Assembly: GCA_022072055.1 (NCBI GenBank)
Contig: JAJVIK010000009.1
Location: 124,001 to 188,000 of the forward strand
Length of the DNA stretch: 64,000 bases
Direction: 5' to 3'
Source: a bacterium
GTDB taxonomy: Bacteria > Hinthialibacterota > Hinthialibacteria > OLB16
Shown: positions 24,849 to 33,418 of the stretch, piece by piece
Layout of the letters: every line of letters begins with the position of its first letter
How positions within the stretch are numbered: the stretch's first letter is position 1
The notes under the pieces: model-generated
The model's database searches: none
What the model saw: only the letters and a program-made list of their open reading frames with translations
Told to the model about the DNA's origin: nothing
Position numbers and translations under genes: made by a program

Positions 24849-26111
24849 TCAAGATCGGGATTTCAGCCATCTCGCCACTTTCCGAATCCCCCACGCGATC
24901 TCTTCAATGTCGAGCTCCCGGTAATGCTCGTAGATGTTCAGGATCAGCCAGCGACAATAGGCCTCCTCGGCCACCGGACAATCACCTGGCCCGTAAACTC
25001 GGTTGGATCCGGTCTCCGCCGAGACAAACGGGGCCTCACTCCCCGGGAAGGCGCTCCGATTTTGAAAGATGTCATAGAGATAAAGAGGACGCCCGCCGGT
25101 GATCTGGCGCGCCTCATTGGGGATTCCCTCCGCCGCCAGCGCTTCTGAGAACTCGCGCGCCGTGCAGCCGAGCTGCTCCAAATCAAGCCGAAACGGGTAC
25201 AGGAAATAGGTGTGACGGCTCCCCTCCGGAATCCGCTGCGGGCTGATCCCCGGCGCATCGGCGAGGAGCTCGCTCAGGAGCGTCCCCAGGCGGTTCCGCG
25301 CGGCGGTGATCTCGGTCACCTTCTCCAGCTGCGCCAACGCCACCGCCCCTTGCAGTTCGGTCATCTGATAGTTCGGGGCAAGGAAGAACGGGTTGCGAAT
25401 CTTCTCCTCCCGTTGGAAACACTTGTCCACGAACAGGGAGGCGATGTACCGAAGTCGGTCATCGTTTGTCACCACCATCCCACCCGACCCGCAGGTGATA
25501 TGTTTGAAATGGTTGAGGGAGAAGGCGGCGATCCTCCCAAATGTGCCCACCGGCCTGCCCCGATATTCGCAGCCATAGGCCTGCGCGCAATCCTCGATGA
25601 CCGGGATCCCGCGCGCGTCGGCGATCTCGAGGATCGGCTCGAGGTCCGCGGCGAGGCCCGAGTGGTGGACCACGACAACCGCTGTGGTGCGCTCGCTCAA
25701 ATGCTCTTCAACCGAGTCCGGCGAAAGGTTGAGGGTTTCCGGATCCACATCCGCGAAAACCGGGACAAGCCCCTGGTAGAGCATCCCGGTGACAGTGCCC
25801 ATGTCGGTGATCGCGCTGGTGATGATCTCGGAGCCGGGGGGGAGCTGCAGCGCTCCAACCGCGATGTGCATCGCCGCGGTGCCCGAGGAGCAGGCGATGC
25901 AGTGTTTCTCTCCGAGCATACCCGCGAAGCGATTTTGGAACTCGTACACCTTGGTTCCGGGGAAATAGAACAGAATGTCGGAGTCGATGACCTCGACGAG
26001 GAGGCGCTTTTCGAGGTCGCCGTGACGCTTGCGCGGCGGAAACGGGGTTCGCTTGGCGGGCGGACCACCCACCACGGCGGGTTTCTCATCCGGATGCCGG
26101 CTCGACTTCAT
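24849..26111 (-). CDS. DegT/DnrJ/EryC1/StrS-family aminotransferase
   Basis: 420 residues. PLP enzyme of the sugar aminotransferase family: ACSSGTAAMHIAVGAL, VVVHHSGLAADLEPI, IEDCAQAYGCEYRG and the PLP lysine in SLNHFKHITCGSGG. Usually makes amino sugars for surface glycans or antibiotics. The N-terminal 30 residues (KPAVVGGPPAKRTPFPP) are typical. It lies 11 bases after the cytochrome stop on the same strand, so is likely co-transcribed with the porin-cytochrome pair; no glycan genes are adjacent. Confidence 0.93.
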   Translation of the reverse strand: MKSSRHPDEKPAVVGGPPAKRTPFPPRKRHGDLEKRLLVEVIDSDILFYFPGTKVYEFQNRFAGMLGEKHCIACSSGTAAMHIAVGALQLPPGSEIITSAITDMGTVTGMLYQGLVPVFADVDPETLNLSPDSVEEHLSERTTAVVVVHHSGLAADLEPILEIADARGIPVIEDCAQAYGCEYRGRPVGTFGRIAAFSLNHFKHITCGSGGMVVTNDDRLRYIASLFVDKCFQREEKIRNPFFLAPNYQMTELQGAVALAQLEKVTEITAARNRLGTLLSELLADAPGISPQRIPEGSRHTYFLYPFRLDLEQLGCTAREFSEALAAEGIPNEARQITGGRPLYLYDIFQNRSAFPGSEAPFVSAETGSNRVYGPGDCPVAEEAYCRWLILNIYEHYRELDIEEIAWGIRKVARWLKSRS

Positions 26112-26122
26112 CTCGCCCTCCT

Positions 26123-27301
26123 TCAGCGCCCCCGTCCACGCCCCCCCTTGGCGCCCGAATCAACATGGCAGTAAATGCAGGGCCGGTCGCGGAACATGTC
26201 CTTGTCGCTCGACCAACCCTTCGGGTGCGGATTGAAAGCGTCGGTGAAGACCGAATGGCACTTGATGCAGTTTGTGTCTTTGCCCTGGTCGTGGCAAGCC
26301 GCGCAGGTGAAGATCTCGCGGCGGGCCATGTACCCGTGGAAGTTCGGCGAACCCGGATCGCCGAAGTCCTCGGGGTGCGGCGAGAAGGGGGTGCCGAACT
26401 GGCTTTGCCCCGTGATGTCGGAGATCCCGTGCTGCTCATGGCAGTTCCGGCAGAAGCTCGGGCGGTGGCAGGTGACACACAGCGCGGGATCATTGCGGGC
26501 CTCGATGAAGTGGCGCGAGAGGTAATCCGCCTGGTGGACAAAATCACGGTCCGTTCGACCATGGTGCTTCATGTTGGCGTCGAGCTCATCGCTCTGGTTG
26601 GCGTGGCACTCCATGCAGTCATCCTGAGTGTGACACTGCGCGCAGACCTTGGTCTGGGACCAGGTGTAGTGCTGGTGGTCACGCAGGAAGTCCCCCTCGT
26701 GGCTGAAGCGAGACATCGGTTTGAGTCCGACCGAATAGAGGTCCTTGTGACACACATCGCAGCGTAGATCCTGATACTGCTTTTCATGGTGGTGGCAGTT
26801 GAGGCACACCTGCATGACCGGGATGTTCCGGTCGGCCATGCGGTGGCTCTCGCGGTTCGTTGTGTGGCACATCTCGCAGGCGTTCTCCATCCCTGGAATC
26901 CCAAGGTGCTGTTTGTGGGAGAAGTGGAGAGCGGTGACCACCGGCGGGACCTCTGCCTCCGGGATCAAATGGCACTTCGCGCACTGGTCGTCGTTGAACC
27001 ATTTCTGATGGCACTTGAGGCAGGTCTTCATCGGGGGCGTGTGCTTGCCGGATTCATCCACCGATTCCCGGACCGAGTGGTGGCAGAAATCACAGTCCAA
27101 GCCGACCTTGGGACCGAGGTGGAGGGCGTGACTGTGGATATGGGTCTCGTACGGGGTCGGGCGCGGCGGGAGCCACCCGGAGCGCATCAGCATGGTGCAG
27201 CCCGCGAGCAAGAGCAACGAACCGATGGCGGCGAGCGGCAACCCTTGAAGCAGGAGCCCTCCCACTGTCCGAACTTTCAAGAATCGGAGCTTGCTGATCA
27301 T
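26123..27301 (-). CDS. Thirteen-haem c-type cytochrome, predicted lipoprotein
   Basis: 392 residues with thirteen CxxCH haem sites (CDFCH, CLKCH, CAKCH, CEMCH, CLNCH, CDVCH, CAQCH, CMECH, CVTCH, CRNCH, CAACH, CIKCH, CIYCH) and many extra His for distal ligands. The N-terminus has a hydrophobic export segment ending LLLLAGCTML, a lipobox with Cys around residue 35. Thus likely anchored to a membrane on the periplasmic or outer face. The start overlaps the beta-barrel gene stop (ATGA). Probably transfers electrons across or near the outer membrane; the electron partners are not in the window. Confidence 0.92.
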   Translation of the reverse strand: MISKLRFLKVRTVGGLLLQGLPLAAIGSLLLLAGCTMLMRSGWLPPRPTPYETHIHSHALHLGPKVGLDCDFCHHSVRESVDESGKHTPPMKTCLKCHQKWFNDDQCAKCHLIPEAEVPPVVTALHFSHKQHLGIPGMENACEMCHTTNRESHRMADRNIPVMQVCLNCHHHEKQYQDLRCDVCHKDLYSVGLKPMSRFSHEGDFLRDHQHYTWSQTKVCAQCHTQDDCMECHANQSDELDANMKHHGRTDRDFVHQADYLSRHFIEARNDPALCVTCHRPSFCRNCHEQHGISDITGQSQFGTPFSPHPEDFGDPGSPNFHGYMARREIFTCAACHDQGKDTNCIKCHSVFTDAFNPHPKGWSSDKDMFRDRPCIYCHVDSGAKGGRGRGR

Positions 27302-28749
27302 GGGTTTGGCCCCCTATAGACCGCGGGCGCGGGAATCTCGCTGTGTGGCAGCCAGCGTCCGCCATACCCCGGAGGATCGGCCGGCAGGTCTTGCGATCCG
27401 CATCCGAGAATCCGCCTGTCGAACCAATAGGTCACAGAGAAAAGCGCCTCGAACTCGGTGTTGTCCACCGCGCTGTCGATGTATCGAAGGGTGGCGACCG
27501 CCTCGACCCTTTTGGTGGGGCGATACCCAAGCGTCTGGCCCACTGAAAAGCTGTGGGGGGAGCCGTTCACCTCGTCGCGGTAATAGGTGGCGGCTGCGTC
27601 CGTCGAGACCCAGAACCAGTTGTTGACCCAGTGGTGGTTCGTGATTCGGATTCGGTCAAAACCGTTGTCGATGGATTCGTGGCGCTCGTCCCCCTCGATG
27701 AAACGAATTCCTTGCTCGGGCGGTTCGAGATGTCGGAGCTCCAGAGACAGGTGACCGTCATCGGAGTAGTGGTAGCGCGTTCCAAGGCGATACTCCCAAT
27801 AGGGTTTCCCTTCCACATGAAAGAGTGGGTTGGCCCCTCCGGGGCTTTCGGAATCGTATCGAACAAGCGTTCCCCAGAGACGCCAATCCCGGTCCGGGGA
27901 GAACTCCAGGCTCGCGGCGAGCTCCTCGATCTTGTCGTTTGAGAACACCGAAAGCACCGAGGTCTGCGGCAGGAGCGCGGAGGGGATGGACTCGTCGTAA
28001 CTGAGAGTGAATTTGGCCCTGGGGTGGAACTTGAAGGCCGAGAACAGACTGAGATCCACGATCTCATCGGTGATCGTGTCGTAGGTCGCCTGCTCCGAGA
28101 ATTCCACCCAGTGGAAGGGACGCCAGAAGAAATCCTGGCTGAAGGTCTCACGGTCCAGCTCTCGATTATCGGTTCGGCGGACATACGAGCCGCCGAGCTC
28201 GGCGCCGCTCCAAGGACGTATCCAGAGTCGCCCGCCGCCCACACGGTCCTCGCTCCTTCCGCCGTAATCGGAGATGACAGGGGCGCCTCCGAAAAGGGAA
28301 AACCCATGCCCGCCGTGGAACTGCTTGGAGAACGAAACTCCATCGAAGCGCTCATAGAGCGTTCCCTCGAATAGAAACTGCCTTCCGAACCGCGCGTACG
28401 TGTTGGGCTGACGAGGGTCGCGCCATTCCAGATAGCCGGTCAAAAGCTCGGACTCGAACGGATCATCGGCGTCGGGATAAGGATAATTGGACTCCTCCCC
28501 GAAATCCTGGCGAAACCAGCCCGCTCCATGAAAGGACCAACCCGGCGTGTTGAACTCAGTGACATGCAGGGTCATGTACTGCCGAAGCGGGGCGTAGAAT
28601 TCCTCGTGGGGGTCGCGCAGGCGCTCCTCCCGGAGGTACAGGTGCGAACGCAGCGATCCCTCCATCCGAAGGGCCCAGGCCCGCGGACCGCACACCGCGA
28701 CCAGCATCCCCCCCACCAAGAGCAGACAAGCTCCCGGCGCTTTCGCCAT
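27298..28749 (-). CDS. Outer-membrane beta-barrel protein paired with the cytochrome
   Basis: 483 residues from the ATG at 28747-28749 (a GTG at 28776 would add nine residues before a poor leader). Signal peptide KAPGACLLLVGGMLVAV...AWA, then alternating polar/aromatic strands throughout (HLYLREERL, MTLHVTEFN, YRLGTRYHY, LEALFSVTYWF-like ends). No plug or ligand domain. Length and strand pattern suit a barrel of about 16-20 strands, as in the porin component of porin-cytochrome conduits. It immediately precedes and overlaps the 13-haem cytochrome gene. The conduit role is inferred from context. Confidence 0.7.
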   Translation of the reverse strand: MAKAPGACLLLVGGMLVAVCGPRAWALRMEGSLRSHLYLREERLRDPHEEFYAPLRQYMTLHVTEFNTPGWSFHGAGWFRQDFGEESNYPYPDADDPFESELLTGYLEWRDPRQPNTYARFGRQFLFEGTLYERFDGVSFSKQFHGGHGFSLFGGAPVISDYGGRSEDRVGGGRLWIRPWSGAELGGSYVRRTDNRELDRETFSQDFFWRPFHWVEFSEQATYDTITDEIVDLSLFSAFKFHPRAKFTLSYDESIPSALLPQTSVLSVFSNDKIEELAASLEFSPDRDWRLWGTLVRYDSESPGGANPLFHVEGKPYWEYRLGTRYHYSDDGHLSLELRHLEPPEQGIRFIEGDERHESIDNGFDRIRITNHHWVNNWFWVSTDAAATYYRDEVNGSPHSFSVGQTLGYRPTKRVEAVATLRYIDSAVDNTEFEALFSVTYWFDRRILGCGSQDLPADPPGYGGRWLPHSEIPAPAVYRGPNP

Positions 28750-28932
28750 CGGCCCCACCAAGAGAAGCGCCTCCACTCGCGGACTGCCCTCTTCCCCCCT
28801 CGAAGCGGCGTGTTAGTATGAGGTCCGAAAGGGGCAAAGGGAACGGGGGAGAATTCCTTGACAGGCCGGAGGTGGAACGGCCGCCGAGTCCTTCGGAGGA
28901 GACCCCCTCGCGTTTGGCCAGAGGGAGGAGCT

Positions 28933-29763
28933 ATGGGGGAGAAAAGCGTCCTTGTGCTGGACGACCGAGGGTTCTCGAGGATCCGGGCCAGCCGGTATCT
29001 TTCCGAGGGGGGCTTTGCGGTCACCGAGGCCAAGAGCTGCATGGAGGCCCTCAACTTCCTCTCCGGCGGCGCCTTTGATCTTGCGATCATCAGCCAATCC
29101 TTGACCGAAATGCCTGGAGTGGACTTCCTGCGATTGGCCCAGTCGATGGGCTATGTGGAGGGAGTCGGCCCGGGATCGAAGCCCACCTTCATCTTGTCCT
29201 CCGAACAGGCGGAGGCCGAGCTGATCCGCAATGCCCTGGCCCAAGGGTTTGTGTATGTCATCTCCAAGGACCTGAACCGTGACCGGTTCCTCCAGATTAT
29301 CCGAACTTGCGGCGGGGTCGGCGACATCCAAGGAGGGATTTCGCAGCCGTGCCAGGAGGAATCCGTGGAGAGCGCCCCGCTTGGACGCGCGGGCGCGCGG
29401 GCCCCGCTGCTTTCCTTCCGCCAAAAGTCCCTGTCGGAGGAATCGGTGTGCTTCCAACTCTCGGGAACGCTCAGCCGCGGCAGCGGTTTCGAGGAGCTCG
29501 GGCACGCGATCCTGGCGGAGATTCGCGGGGGCGCGAGGGTGGTTATCCTGGACTTTCAGGAGGTGGGCTACGTGAACTCCAGTGGAATCGCGGGTCTGAT
29601 GTCCCTCCTGAAGGCCTGCACCGCCGAAAAAGGTGAACTGCGGGTTGTTCAGGCCCGCGAACATGTGTGTCAGGTGTTCGCCAACCTCGGGCTTCTGGCG
29701 GTGTTCTCCTACTCCCAGGAGTTCGACTGCGAAGCGTCCGCTTCCCGAAAAGACTCGGATTAG
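28933..29763 (+). CDS. Receiver-domain plus STAS-domain regulatory protein
   Basis: 276 residues from the ATG at 28933, preceded by GGGAGGAG. Residues 5-120 form a CheY-like receiver with the acidic pair D10-D11 and conserved Lys (VISKDLN), but the phospho-acceptor Asp is replaced by Ser54 (DLAIISQSL). Residues about 165-265 form a STAS anti-anti-sigma domain with VNSSGIAGL, where a Ser is normally phosphorylated. This suggests a partner-switching regulator controlled by binding rather than Asp phosphorylation. No cognate kinase or sigma factor is near. Its stop overlaps the convergent TPR gene. Confidence 0.82.
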   Translation: MGEKSVLVLDDRGFSRIRASRYLSEGGFAVTEAKSCMEALNFLSGGAFDLAIISQSLTEMPGVDFLRLAQSMGYVEGVGPGSKPTFILSSEQAEAELIRNALAQGFVYVISKDLNRDRFLQIIRTCGGVGDIQGGISQPCQEESVESAPLGRAGARAPLLSFRQKSLSEESVCFQLSGTLSRGSGFEELGHAILAEIRGGARVVILDFQEVGYVNSSGIAGLMSLLKACTAEKGELRVVQAREHVCQVFANLGLLAVFSYSQEFDCEASASRKDSD

Positions 29764-31706
29764 TTCTTCGGCCCCGTCCGCTCCTTCAGACTCTCTCGAG
29801 TCACTTGCAGGTCTCGTTGGTAATCGCCGGACCGCGGCCAGAGTTCCACCGCGCGCTCGAATTCCCGGAGCGCCTCCTCAAGTCGGTCTCCGTCACGCAG
29901 TTCACAGCCCTCTTGATGATGGATCTCTGCCCAGGCTTGCCGGATCCGTTGAGAATCCTCCGGGGAGCACTCAAGGGAGCGCTCGAAGGCGCGGTCGGCC
30001 TCGGGGATTCTCCCGAGGTCCGCCAGCGACAGCCCCAGATTGAACCAAAGGGGGGCAAATTTAGGGTCTGCGCGAAGCCCCTCTTGAAAGCACTCGACAG
30101 CCTCAAGGAACCGGCCCTGCCCACGCAGGAGTATCCCAAGGTCATTCCAGGTTTCGGCGGGTTTCTTATTGACTTCAAGGGCCGCGCGGAAATGTGCTTC
30201 GGCTTCCTTGGTCTCCCCCCGCGCCGCCAGGGCAATGGCGAGATTGCGATGCGCCCCCGCGTGGGTCGGCTCCATTCGGATCGCCTCCCGAAGATGCTGA
30301 ACCGCCTCTTCCCCTCGGCCCTCCTGGGCGATCACCCTGGCCAGTCCGAACAAGAGATCCGCCTCCTCCGGCAAACGCTCCAGTCCCGCGCGGTACACCC
30401 GCTCGGCCTCCTCAAACCGCCTGTAATTGAACAGGCATTGACCGAGATGGTCATACGAAAACTTGGAATTTGGGTTCTGTTCCACGTTGTATTCCCAGTA
30501 GGTCACATTGTCCCTGTAAATCCCACATTGGCGCCAGGTGGCTCCCGCGAGAACCGCGCACGCCAGCGCCATCATGGCCACACTCAGATTTCTCGCGCGG
30601 CCCTCCACACGCGCGGTCCCGGTCACCCACGCCGCGGATGCCGGCGCGATGGGGCCGATGCTCGCGAGGTATTGGAAATGGTCTCCCACGAATGAGAACC
30701 GCTGGTATGAATAGCTGATGAAGCCGAGCGCGGGCAGGAGCATCACGGTGAAAAAGGACAGGCCGGTCACCGCGCCGGCGCCGATGCGACTCCGAGCGGC
30801 AAGCAGCGCGACCCAAAGTCCGATGAACCCGGCGGGATAGAGGAACTGCCACCAAACCCGCGCGTCGATTTCCCAGCGCGGGTAAATCGGCATCAAGGGA
30901 TAGGGCCAGGCCAACTTTCCCAGGTAAAAGCAGAGGGCTCGACCGGCGATCAGACAGCGTTCGAGGAGCGAGAACTCATAAGCCGGCCCAATCGGCGTGG
31001 CCACATGGTACTCCACCCACCAGTACACCGATCCGATAAGCGCCGCGATCAGGAACAAGGGAATGGTCAGCAAAGCCTCCAGCACGGTCACCCTGCCCCG
31101 CTTCCACCAAGCGATCAGGAGAACAACCACCGGAAACATGCAGGTTGAAGACTTGGCGAGCAGGGAAAGCGCGAAGAGGAGCACAACCAGGAGGTAAGAC
31201 CCGACGTTCCGTTTCGCCTCGAAGGCGAGCCACGCGCTCAGACTGAGGAGGAACAGGAGGCCCGAGAGGACATCCTTGCGCTCGGTCACCCACGCCACGG
31301 ATTCCACATGGACTGGGTGCAAGGCGAACAGCGCGGCGGCAAGCGCCCCGCCGGGCGCCTCCAGGCGGGTGAGCAGACGTCCAACCCACAGCGAGCAGGC
31401 CAGGTGCAAGAGCAGGTTGTTCAAATGATAACCAAAGGGCTGATACCCCCAAAGCTGGTATTCAACCCAAAAGGTTGTCATCACCAGGGGATGGTACGCC
31501 GCCGCGGTGGGTTCGGTCCAAAGACGGGGCAGCCCCTCCCAAGTCCGCAGCTTTTCGTTCTCGGTGACATAGATTCCATCATCAAAAACAAACCCACCTC
31601 GCAGCGCCGGGAGGTAGGCGAGGACCGTGGCGAGCGAGATCAGGACCACCGCCTGCCGCGGAGAGGTGAAGGGGAAAACGGATCGATCCGGGGAAAAAGC
31701 ACTCAC
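29760..31706 (-). CDS. TMTC-like integral membrane glycosyltransferase with TPR tail
   Basis: 648 residues from a GTG at 31704-31706. Roughly the first 390 residues contain about ten hydrophobic helices with the family hallmark FVFDDGIYVTEN and the loop HPLVMTTFWVEYQLWG (DUF1736/GT-C type). The C-terminal 240 residues are about six TPRs (SYDHLGQCLFNYRRFEEAE, AGAHRNLAIALAARGET, WFNLGLSLADLGRIPEA). Eukaryotic TMTC proteins are O-mannosyltransferases; bacterial members are uncharacterised and probably use polyprenyl-phosphate sugars, possibly made by the DPM1-like enzyme at 21979-22749. Confidence 0.85.
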   Translation of the reverse strand: MSAFSPDRSVFPFTSPRQAVVLISLATVLAYLPALRGGFVFDDGIYVTENEKLRTWEGLPRLWTEPTAAAYHPLVMTTFWVEYQLWGYQPFGYHLNNLLLHLACSLWVGRLLTRLEAPGGALAAALFALHPVHVESVAWVTERKDVLSGLLFLLSLSAWLAFEAKRNVGSYLLVVLLFALSLLAKSSTCMFPVVVLLIAWWKRGRVTVLEALLTIPLFLIAALIGSVYWWVEYHVATPIGPAYEFSLLERCLIAGRALCFYLGKLAWPYPLMPIYPRWEIDARVWWQFLYPAGFIGLWVALLAARSRIGAGAVTGLSFFTVMLLPALGFISYSYQRFSFVGDHFQYLASIGPIAPASAAWVTGTARVEGRARNLSVAMMALACAVLAGATWRQCGIYRDNVTYWEYNVEQNPNSKFSYDHLGQCLFNYRRFEEAERVYRAGLERLPEEADLLFGLARVIAQEGRGEEAVQHLREAIRMEPTHAGAHRNLAIALAARGETKEAEAHFRAALEVNKKPAETWNDLGILLRGQGRFLEAVECFQEGLRADPKFAPLWFNLGLSLADLGRIPEADRAFERSLECSPEDSQRIRQAWAEIHHQEGCELRDGDRLEEALREFERAVELWPRSGDYQRDLQVTRESLKERTGPKN

Positions 31707-31792
31707 AATCCATTGCTCCCGAGCGCGTTCCGTTTCCTGATTTGATCGCCGAGTGCCACCACGGGTTCAGATTTCCTCAGCAAAAAAAGGGG

Positions 31793-31821
31793 TGGACAAT
31801 GCGGGGGAGGGAGGATATAGT
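31793..31821 (+). promoter_or_regulatory. Sigma70-type promoter for yifB
   Basis: -35 TGGACA (31793-31798), 17-base spacer, -10 TATAGT (31816-31821). Near-consensus boxes with ideal spacing, ending about 30 bases before the yifB ATG, so the leader is short and contains the AGGAGG ribosome site. Confidence 0.7.
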
Positions 31822-31851
31822 GCATATATATACACTCCCAGGAGGCCCCTC

Positions 31852-33405
31852 ATGTTCACCCGTGTCCATTCTTCCGCAGTCCAAGGCGTCGATGCCTACA
31901 CCGTCCTTGTCGAGGTGGATCTGGCCCGTGGCCTTCCCGGTTTCATGATGGTGGGGCTGCCCGACCAAGCGGTCAAGGAGAGCCGTGACCGAGTCAAGGC
32001 GGCGCTCAAGAACAACGACTGCATCTACCCGCAGAAGCATATCACCGTCAACTTGGCCCCGGCTGACATTCCCAAGGAAGGGGCCTCCTTCGACCTTCCC
32101 ATCGCCCTCGGCCTCTTGGGAGGGAGCGGTCAGATACCGCAGGATGCCGTCTCCAAGTTTCTCGTGGTGGGAGAGCTCGCGCTGGATGGCGCGATTCGTC
32201 CCACCAAGGGGGTCCTCTCGATGGCGGCATCCGCCCGAAGCGCCAAAGACCTCAGCGGCTTCATTGTCCCGGCGGAAAACGCCGGAGAGGCGGCGGTGGT
32301 GAGCGGCTTGCCGGTCTACCCGGCTTCGCATTTGATGGAGGTCGTTCGCTTCCTGAATGATGGCGGCGGGATCGAGCCTCACCGGGTGGACATCGAAAAG
32401 GTCTTCCGTCAGAGCCACCGCTACCCGCTGGATTTCCGGGATGTCAAAGGGCAGGCGCATGTCAAGCGCGCCTTGGAGGTCGCGGCCGCGGGAGGACATA
32501 ACATCCTCCTGGTCGGCCCGCCGGGGTCCGGGAAGACCATGCTCGCCAAGCGCATCCCCACCATCCTCCCCGACCTCTCACTTGAGGAATCCCTCGAAAC
32601 CACCAAGGTCCATTCCATCGCCGGCTTGCTGCCCAAGGGGAAATCGCTGGTGCGCACAAGGCCCTTTCGCGCCCCACATCACACGATCTCCGATGCCGGC
32701 CTGGTGGGCGGAGGAAGGATTCCCAGCCCGGGAGAGGTGAGTTTGGCTCACAACGGTGTCCTGTTCCTCGATGAGATGCCCGAGTTCAATCGAAATGTCC
32801 TGGAGGTTCTTCGCGAGCCGCTTGAATCCGGATCGGTCACCATCTCCCGCGTGCACTCCTCCCTGATGTTTCCGGCGCGGTTCATGCTCGCGGCGGCGTG
32901 CAATCCGTGTCCGTGCGGCCACCATGGGGATCCGCAAAAGGCTTGCCTCTGCTCCGCTCGGGATGTTCAGCGTTACTTGGGCAAGCTCTCCGGTCCCCTG
33001 CTGGACCGGATTGATTTGCACGTGGAAGTGCCCTCGGTCCCCTATGATGAGATGACCGCGAGCGCCTCGGGGGAATCCTCGGAGACCATCCGGGCGCGAG
33101 TCACCGAGTGCCGAAAGATCCAACGCGCGCGCTACACCGGGTCGAAGGTCTACTGCAACGCCCACATGGCCCCCTCGGATGTGGAGCGGCTCACTCCCAC
33201 GAGCGACTCCGGGAAACGTCTCCTGCGCGCGGCCATCGAGCAGCTTGGCCTTTCGGCGCGGGCCTACGACCGAATCCTTAAGGTCGCGCGGACCATCGCC
33301 GATCTCGCCGCCTCGGAGGTCATCGCCGAGGAGCACATCTGCGAGGCGATCCAATACCGGACCCTGGACCGGAAGATGTTCCACCGGGAGCGGGAGGCGG
33401 CCTGA
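31852..33405 (+). CDS. YifB/ComM-family Mg-chelatase-like AAA ATPase
   Basis: 517 residues from the ATG at 31852, seven bases after AGGAGG. N-terminal Lon-type fold (VEVDLARGLPGFMMVGLPDQAVKESRDRV), AAA core with Walker A GPPGSGKTMLA, Walker B GVLFLDEMPEF, and the zinc-like CNPCPCGHHGDP insertion. ComM relatives act as hexameric helicases that promote branch migration in natural transformation. It appears to be a single transcription unit with its own promoter. Confidence 0.94.
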   Translation: MFTRVHSSAVQGVDAYTVLVEVDLARGLPGFMMVGLPDQAVKESRDRVKAALKNNDCIYPQKHITVNLAPADIPKEGASFDLPIALGLLGGSGQIPQDAVSKFLVVGELALDGAIRPTKGVLSMAASARSAKDLSGFIVPAENAGEAAVVSGLPVYPASHLMEVVRFLNDGGGIEPHRVDIEKVFRQSHRYPLDFRDVKGQAHVKRALEVAAAGGHNILLVGPPGSGKTMLAKRIPTILPDLSLEESLETTKVHSIAGLLPKGKSLVRTRPFRAPHHTISDAGLVGGGRIPSPGEVSLAHNGVLFLDEMPEFNRNVLEVLREPLESGSVTISRVHSSLMFPARFMLAAACNPCPCGHHGDPQKACLCSARDVQRYLGKLSGPLLDRIDLHVEVPSVPYDEMTASASGESSETIRARVTECRKIQRARYTGSKVYCNAHMAPSDVERLTPTSDSGKRLLRAAIEQLGLSARAYDRILKVARTIADLAASEVIAEEHICEAIQYRTLDRKMFHREREAA

Positions 33406-33418
33406 AGCGGGAGAGACT

